A stretch of 64,000 bases of DNA, taken from assembly GCA_017562135.1 (NCBI GenBank), contig QEYB01000713.1:310001-374000 (forward strand), given 5' to 3'. Positions 34,401 through 43,400 of the stretch are shown one piece after another (position 1 is the stretch's first letter; every line of letters starts with the position of its first letter). The notes under the pieces are model-generated. The model was not told the origin of the DNA and made no database searches. It was given only the letters and a program-made list of their open reading frames with translations. This stretch comes from Dipylidium caninum (taxonomy: Eukaryota > Platyhelminthes > Cestoda > Cyclophyllidea > Dipylidiidae). A program made the translations under genes and the position numbers.

Positions 34401-37400
34401 GGGCTCACCGCCAATCTGTATTAAACACATAGCGACACTTTGACATGTTAATAGTAGGTCGAGCGGGACTGCCGAAAACGGCTGTTCTTACCAAAATTCC
34501 TTTTGCTTTTTCAGTACTGCACAGACCTCGAGGATCAGTACGAGGTTAGCCGCTGCAGTCCTTATTTAATACGTCTCGCTCTATGAGAAACAACCGTAAA
34601 TCCTCATTTTGTTAGGAGATCTTTCCCGATAAGGAATTCCCCACCGTCGGTGAGGACTGCGGTAAGGCAGGATCAAATTAGCCTCTACATGTTTCTGTTT
34701 TCATAATAAATCTGTCTTATACTGGAAAAATTGCAGAAATACAGATTTAACCGTTGACATAGGGCGTTTTCTGAAAAATGAAAGTGACAGAGTATAAAAG
34801 CTAAGCAAGTTGCCACTTGGAGGAGTGCCTGCCTTGTAGACTTCACCGTCGACCTCGCACCGGCCTACATTCATGAATTACCCGAGGAAGTAGTCGAGGC
34901 CCTGGGTCAACGACTCAAAATGGCCATCAGTGAGGGCGATTCCCTCCAAAATTACCTTCAAAACATTGACCCGCAGGCTTTTGTCGACGTAAGCGTTGTG
35001 ATATGAGCGGCCACCTTGGCACGAAATCTCCCCCAGAGTCCACAACGTATGAGGCTTTTTAGCCTCATCCTATGCCTTTTACCTCAATGTCTTAATCCGG
35101 TAAAAAGGGATGAGAAGGCACAGTTTTCCCCTATGTGCCTTCGTCCCACTTAGTTTGGAGGCGTGTTAAGGCCCCTTCTGAGTTCCGCAATTCTCGCCCC
35201 CCTTAGAAGACGACTCTTTTCTCGAAAGACTGAAGTCATTTTCCCCGGCTACCGTAATTTGAACATTTTCGTCCTTCTCTAGCGGGATGCGTACGACTTT
35301 GAGAGGACACGAGCGTTGGCCGTCCATGTTCGTCGACTTAATCCGCAAGATGTGGACACCATTGTGAGGCAGGCGATTGAGGTGAGACACTCTTTTGTGA
35401 GTAGTAACTTCAAATCGCTAGGGAATTTCCCCTAAAAGTGCACTGGTCGAGATAAAAAATGAAGAGTCCGTGCTTTGGTCTCGTAGACTCAATTTACATC
35501 TCATTTTCTGCCGATTTTAGGAAGAAGAATTGCGTAAAAAAACTGCCCACGTGACTTCACTGGAGGAGAGGCCTCCCGACATCGAGTTGGTCGAAGACAG
35601 ACTGTCGGTAAGAAGAAGCGTCTTACCTAAAAGAATAATCAAAATTACTATTTGTTGGACAAAAAGTTTTATTCATTAAAGGAAGACTATAGTTTAGTCA
35701 CCATTCCTTTTTCTCCACAAGTGTCTCCGATTTTACATTGACAAACTGGTACAAGTGCGTCTATACTTTTCAACATTTTTAATCTGCTCCTTATCTGCCG
35801 GTTTTAGGGAGAAGAATTGCGCAGAACAACAGCCGACGAGACCAGATTCGAGGGAAAATCTCCCGACACCGAGTTGGTTGGAGACAGACTGCCCGTAAGA
35901 AGAAGTGCCTTACCTTAAAAAATAATCAAAATTCCTCTATGTTGCAGAAAAATACTTATTCATCCAAGAAAGATTACATTTTAGTCTCCAAAGGCATTCC
36001 CACAATTTGTGTTAATTTGACAGCCAGCATTCGGCTGTCAAATTAACCGGTGTGCGTCGGTGTGACGTCGCCTCTCGGCGTAGAAGTCGACGTAATCGCG
36101 AAGACCTCGCGTGGTGAGCCAAAGGGAGTGACAATCGACGCCGCATGTCGATGAACGAACTTCCTCCATCCTCATTCATCCATTTCCTGCATCGATGAAA
36201 GTTGATTGTCTAAATTCGTACGAATCAATTGAGTTAAAGCAAAGGTTTCGAAATGTTCAAGCACATTCCATGACCTTCCGTGTCGCCCAGTGTTCCCTTT
36301 CCGCCGTACACTTCACCTCTCAAATCTCATTTTATCGATATTCCTCCCTTTTTTCCCGTCTTCTTCAACTTTCCCTCACGCCGCAAACGAATGTTTGCTC
36401 TCCACCCAACCGTCGCCATACAGAATGAACATGGTGGAGACGGTCGAAGTCTCATTGAATCCGTCAGCACCTGATTCCTCCTCCACAAAATCCACTAGTT
36501 GCGCAGGTGGCGCCCATTTCCGTTGGATCATAATTTTATGGCATTTTCAGCATTAGTCAAACCGAAAAGCCAGCGGAGTATTTATTATTTGGGAGGAAAA
36601 TGCTTATTATTTAAGGAAAGACTGCATTTTAGTCACCAAAGGCATTCCCACCATTTGTGAATACTTTCCACCAGTTACACGATCTCTTTTTCTCTTCAAC
36701 CTGCATTCCGTTTTACACTGAAACACTGTTCTAAGTGCCCTTTCACTATTTCAACGTTGTTCCCCTTTTGGCTGCCTCCTAATGCTTTCGCCAACCACGC
36801 GAAAAGGCGGTAATTCGACGCTGCGAGATCCGGCGAGTGGGGCCGATGAGCCAAAGGTCCACATCCAAAGACCTCCAATTCTTTCGCCTCCGTCACTTTT
36901 GGCTCACCAGGCCTCGCACCATCGTGTTGAAGGATTCGGTTTTCCTAATTGACCAAACCAAACAAGTCGCTTTTTGCAACAATTCCTCCCCCCATCCACT
37001 CGAATGCTCCACAATACACGCAGTCGCCGTGACGGTCTGACCAGATTCGAGCAATTCAAAGTTGATGACCCCCAAAACATCCCACCGCACACCCCTAACA
37101 GACACCTTCTTCACTGTTAGCGATGGTCGAGGAGTCCGAATAGGTGCTTCCCTGGCAGAGAGTCGGGGTTTTTCTCCGTCTAAGTTCATCGTGTGCCACT
37201 CACTTCTCATCTCCATTTGCCATTTGACCGCAGAAACGGGACGATTCCTTGTCCATACAGAAGAGCCTCGCAGATTGTACGCCTTCGCTCAAGCTCCGTC
37301 CTCATTAATTCCTCAGGAAGCCTTATTCCTTGCCTCGACACTCTTCCCATGCCATTTAAAGTGGCACTTCCACAAGACTTTGACGTGAATCTAAATGCAC

Positions 37401-40400
37401 TGTCGCATCCAACACAGCATCGTCATCACCATTATTTAACTTTCGAGGTCGTCTCTCTCGGTCAACATTACCGAAGTTCTCACATCCATTTTATACTTTT
37501 TAAACCGCTTTTGGTCTACGTTTGGCTGTTAGGACCTCGTCGAAAGCGTCTTTAATTGTTCTCACGGCTTCGGCTTGGCTTCAAGCCTTGATAGAATGAG
37601 AATGGCATACGATGGTGTGGCTGGCCTTCACACCTTTCCTCCTCACCAGAACACGAGTATTCTTAACTGAGAAACAGAACTTACTACCGAGCTTAATCGT
37701 ATCAGTCGAACTTTGGTGTCTATCTGACAGCGTCTCCACAGAAGCACCTCGTATAAATTGTGTTTATTTCTCGGTTTGTCTGCTATGGGCAATTAGGCGG
37801 TCTTCAAGGTCCGCCCCCCCCTGCCGACGTCTTTGACCACCGCCACCGTTCACATCGCCCTTGGAAGATGCTCTGCACCACGTGAACACCACGTCCCCGA
37901 CATTTATCCCCACAAAGACCAAACCTTCATTAAAAATTGGGCTTAATACAGTTCACCTTTTTCAATACCTCATCGTGTCCACCGGATTTGCGAATGTTTT
38001 CCTGCGTAAAATCAGCCTACAGGCGGATAATTGCACACTGACATTAGAATCTGCTTCCTCACACAAACGTCGGGTTGTTGTAGACAAAACCCACTTAATA
38101 ATAGTCGTGGCATTTAAAGCCGTGAGAAGACCGACATGGGTGTCCCATGGGTCGTCGATTCCACATCGAAATGCCAACAAGGTAAAAACTCATCCAGCAA
38201 TGATGTAAACGACCTTCTTCAATTCTCGGCCTTGACACTTTTCCTCCTTAACAGAGGGAGAATGTTTTATGACTAAAGAAAAAAAGTAATTTGCAACCAA
38301 GTTTGACAGTGGCAACAAAATTTTTGTGTTTACCAGATAGTGTCTCCACAAAAAGGACTGTGAATGAGTACATCCAAAAAGATCGTGATTACTTTTTAAA
38401 CACGAGCAGCGACTTTATTCTGCCAAAGGAGACAGACACACCAGGCTAAGTATTTAAGCAGAGAGAGGTGGAAAATGTTCAATCCTGCCGGGTATGGAAA
38501 AAACCCTGCCTTAAGTGGCGCAATGGGAGTCTGTGCGCTCTTCAACGTGGAGGCCACTGGATATTCAGGCGCAATCACTACTCCTCCGCACTCCGTGGAA
38601 GACAGCAGAGGAGGCGATCAAAGTGGTGTCCTCACAGAAACTGAACTTTAAGGTTAGCAAGGCCGATGATCCTCGCGGCAGACGATGGCATTAGCCCTTG
38701 GGCGAATGAGCTGGTGTCTCTGATGGGGCGAAAGCCACTTTCAGGTTGTTCAACAGCCACGTCGACTATAAACATGCTTTTTTGAAACACCTCCAACTTG
38801 CCATAAAATCATAAACAAATGGCAATGCGACAAAAGTCCGAGAAGGACCTTTTTGGAAAAACCGCATGTAGTCCTAACATGCTGTTGACTTAGTTCCATC
38901 TTCCTTCTTCTTCCACTTCCTCTTCAAGCAAGACTCTTCGAGAGAGTCCGTCTGATCTGACGTTTTCCTCCACGATGTCAACACATTTTAGTCGTCAAAT
39001 TTATGGCTGTTCTGCAGAACATCAGAGGGCAGTTTCACCGCCTTTCAAAACTTTTCGGTTATCTCATGTGCCATTGTCGATTCAAAAACAGCCGCCTTTT
39101 TTACTGCACCTCGGATTTCATCCTGCGTTGGCTTAAAACAGCCCATTGGGCCCAAAATTTGCCTCCACATTCGTAGTTGTGAACACACACACACACACAC
39201 GCGAAGTGTTCACACTTTACTTCTCTACATTTTACCCGTTTGTTCTTTGATGTTTTACGGTTTCACGATTGGGATTGTAGGAGGTGGAGCCGACGTCCGA
39301 GGTGGTAGCGGCAGAAGAGCCTCACGACGTGGACCACACGGAGTTGCGGACTTCCACCTTAGTCCCGAAAGAGGTAACTCCTTCCCCACACCCCGAGGAG
39401 GAATCGGTGCGCAGTTTGTCCCGTGTGGAGGAGCCGCGTTTTTTCTTCGCCACTCAAAATTGCCTCACTCAAAACGCCGTCTTCCAACATCCCGCTGAGT
39501 AACATCCACCTTTACTTTAGGCACAGGTTGGAGAAATAATTCACCACAAGAAAATCAAAATTGTTGCAATGAAGGAGACGAGGTCTCTCGACTCCTCACT
39601 GGTAAGTTGTTTTCACACACACTTCCGTAAGGTGATCTAAAAAAACTCCAGGGGAAATGGACAAGTAGCTGTCTGTTATGGCAGTCTTTTGACGAATTTA
39701 ACTCACATTCGGCTGTTTATTCGCCTGGATGGTGGCCAAAGATGAGGAAGACAAGTCCTGTATCTAGCGAAATCTTCAGACTTTCCTCGCATTTTAGAGA
39801 GATGAAACCCTACCAGTGAAGAAGGATAAAAAAGACGTGAAGACGAAAGTAAAGGTGGGTTTTACTTACGCAATTACTGAAATATTATGCGGGATTTCGC
39901 CTAACTTCCACCATCAGAGCCGTTCTCGACGGTTAAGACAACCGTCAGACGCAGTTGGACCATGTTAAGGCAACAGAAGTGTGTTAGTTTATCAGTTCGT
40001 TTTTACCAACTGGATGATTCCTCTCGTTGAAGCACCGGTCCGGACAGACGGACGGAGCTGTTCCCAGGGGAGCTCCTCACCTTCTGGTCTCTGGCAGTAC
40101 CAGTCTCTGGCAGTACCAGTCCACTTTACCAATCTCATCTCACTCGGGAGAGGATTGAATGACAGGCGTCAGACCCTTGTCATGACCCTTTGGGCCAGAA
40201 ATAGTATTGCAAGAGGGATAAATAAGAGTTGAGGGATTTGCTGGCAAAATGGAATATAATTTTTAAAGAAAGGCAAAGAAGCTAAGTTGACAGACATTCA
40301 TCATTGTCGCAACGATTGTCCCGATGACGATGATTGCAAGTGTTTGAGTGGAGGTGGCGGCGGGAAAACGCTTTGTCTGATGCCAACGGAGCACTCGATG

Positions 40401-43400
40401 ACACGAATGAGTTGAACCGACAAAGGGTAATTCGCAGCATCAGCATCATCTAACGTGTCAGAGGTAAGGTGGAATGAGCACAAACGCTCAGAACCCAGCG
40501 GATGGACAGACGGCTTCGCATTGAAGGTCGCGGAAGGAGAAACACTCGGTTATTGCACTTTCACAAGAATGACCACTTGAAAACACTGCAAAATTCCATT
40601 CTCCCCAAAAGGTGGTCCGGTAAATTTCCGATTCTAGTCAAAAGGGACAAAAGAATAAAAGTGAAAAGCGGTTTATTCGTCACACACATGCTTGAAAGAT
40701 CCACGTTCCTTTCAGTGCCATTGGATGGTTTGAATTTTGTTTGAGAAATCACTTAGACTGACGCGGTTTGAAGTGCGTCGATTACTTTCAATGCTTTCAG
40801 CCGTCGGAAGAGGCAATTCGGGCTGCGGTGGACACAGGGAAGCCAGCGAAAGGAACGGAGTCAACCTCAGTGAGTTCTGCATTCATAATTAGTTTCTACA
40901 ACCCACCGATCGCAGATAAACGTCTAAGTCGAAATGTCTTTTCAATTACTTCCTCCCGATGACATTCGTCAAGGTGTTGTTGAGCATTCATTCCATTCCA
41001 CCTGCCGATACGCAAGAGTCTTTGGAGTTCTCGAGGTTCAGACGCGACGGTGAAATAAAAACCGCCTCCGTAAAAGTGTAGACTTCCTCAAATCAGGTGT
41101 CATCCCCTTTTTGGAGTGCACAAAACGTGTTTTAACAGGCGTTCCAATGTATGTCCTTCACGAGGCTACGTCTCACAATCACCTCCTGTCTCTATTAGCC
41201 TCGAAACTATGAAACAAGCATTGAACGTGAGTAGAAAACGAAAAGCGCAATTTTCTACGTTGTTTCTCATAATCAGTCGAAATGATTGTTGTTAGAGTCC
41301 ACGACTTTCTGTCAACGGTCGGGCAAAAGGAAAAAGGACCTTATTTGTGGAGTGGATTAAGAAATCCAAGTCGTTTGGAATACCACCTTGCTTATTGCAG
41401 GTTCCTGCCTCTTAAAGATAATTGCAAATCACAAAGAAGGCGATGGTGGGTCGGTCGGTCGGTCGGTGGGTCGGTGAAATATGAGAGGAGAGTATGGAGG
41501 ATGTGGCAGCCTGTCATGTTGTGTGGAAGAGTTAGTTTGTGCCAGCAGTGATGCTGGGGTTGTGTTCACGGGTTTCTCATGCATGACATCAATCGCACGG
41601 CAGCTGTCGCGCTGTCGTCTGGTGGTGAGAAGGAGGAAAGGGAGGGAGGGAGGAAGGGAGGGAGGGAGGAAGGGCGGAGTGATGGAGGATCGCTCCGTGG
41701 GCGTTCCACCACGTGGTAGCCGTAATTTTGTAATGAAATTTATGAATCAGAAAGGCATCCTGATGGTGCCCTTTCATCTACCTGTTTCCCCGATCGTTCT
41801 TGTTTGACATACAAAATCCACTTTCAATCAGAAGTGATGATTTCGTCTAAAAGGTTCGGCAATTGTGAATTGCGAAGGGAGCAAGGGAGATGCGCATTTG
41901 CTCTGGAGCCCCACCATCTCGACTTGCGTCAGTTGGTGGAGCAAGCACACTTGAGTCCGGTCCCTTTTTCATGTTTTAATACCTCCCGTAGCCGTGTGGC
42001 TAATTCCCCATTCACTTCAGCGGCAAGTTCATGAATAGTTTCGTGTGTGCATCGGACTCCACAGTTGTCCTCGCTTCTTCCACGTTGTCAACAGGGTCCC
42101 GTGGTTCTCCTCGCGGCGCCTTAACGATACTCAAATTGCCAGAACGAAATTGTGGAACCACCATGGAGCAGGTTTTTCACTAGTCCATGCATCATCGAAT
42201 GCCCCTGCCATATTTTTGTCTAAGCTTGTTGAGCTGCGCTCTGATTTACCTTGAACTCTTTCCAAAAAGGAGATGCGAATTGTGTCTTCTTTTCCTCCGG
42301 TTTCGAGGTAACATAAGATAAAATGGGCTACGCATACAAAAAATCTCACAAAATGAGTAAGAGGAGGACCTTTGAAATTTACAAATTGAAATATCTTTGA
42401 AATGTATCTATCGCAGTCGAAGTTGAGCGCAGACTAAACACAAAAACGCCCATTTCATAGTTTTCAACTTCCAAAGCAGCCGTATTTCAACGTCAACAAT
42501 TCGGTGGATTAGCTCGAGTACTCAGCGGTTTGCGGCAAGCAAAAAAGTGGAACGCTGATAGGAGCTTCGAGGAAACGATGTTGGAATGCAGAGGCTCTCA
42601 GGGTTGTGTCAGGCCTCCCGAACAGGGATGATAAACAGGCCGAATTACAGGAACAGTTGGCCCTTAGTAACTAGGCGCGAGAGATGCCGAGCGTCTTTTT
42701 AACACTTTTAGAAAAAAACAAGTGGATACAAACGAAGCCAAGTTAACATTAGACTAAAACAATACAATTTTCTTTTTGCATCACCACCACCGGCGTCAGA
42801 ACCGCCCAACACCCATCTGTTGTCGGCAAAAGATGCGTAAAGACACGATGATTCTCCTTTTTATTCACACTCACCGTTTTCTTTGTTAGGTACCCAAAAT
42901 TGAGAAGATTGAACAAGATTACATTGGGAGCATCAAGGTACGTCGCTCCCAATTCGCTGCGAGCAAAAAAACTCGGCCAAATTGGGCAGTTTACATGTCC
43001 GGCATTCTTGACTTTGTCTGCCTATGCAAAAAGCTATGAGATAATTTCAAATAGTTCACCAGATTGAGGGGGGATTTCACACCCTGGAGACTGAATGTTG
43101 TGTCAATTTATTACTGATAAGTCGAAAAATGGAAGTCGCCAACTCTTCATTAAATGTGGATTCAATCTATTCTGTCTTACGTTTTGTTTTTGCAAGGCGG
43201 CCATTTTGAGACGGTTGGAGATGGACGAGGAGGCAGAAACGCCAGCGATGAAGTCTTCATCACCCACGTCAAAATTAGCGACAGACAAAGGAATGGTGAG
43301 TTGAGCTGCTTTGACTATTGTCACGTCGCATTTTGGCAAAGCGTGGAGTGCTGGCATAACCGCCAAATAATTCGAGCTGTCCTAGCATCGTCAACTCTTT

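Larger units (their letters stand above)
36048..39280. other. 3.4-kb intron-like gap with mariner debris
   Basis: No exon of the long gene was found between 35894 and 39281. The stretch holds the mariner relic, a third partial copy of the duplicated intron unit (about 36560-36780) and a (CA)n microsatellite at 39183-39200. ORFs on the plus strand here are antisense to the mariner relic. This gap is the most likely place for a gene boundary if the long model is really two genes. Confidence 0.5.

Noticed and set aside
37062..37555. Plus-strand ORFs of 108-120 codons
   Set aside because: They are antisense to the mariner transposase relic.
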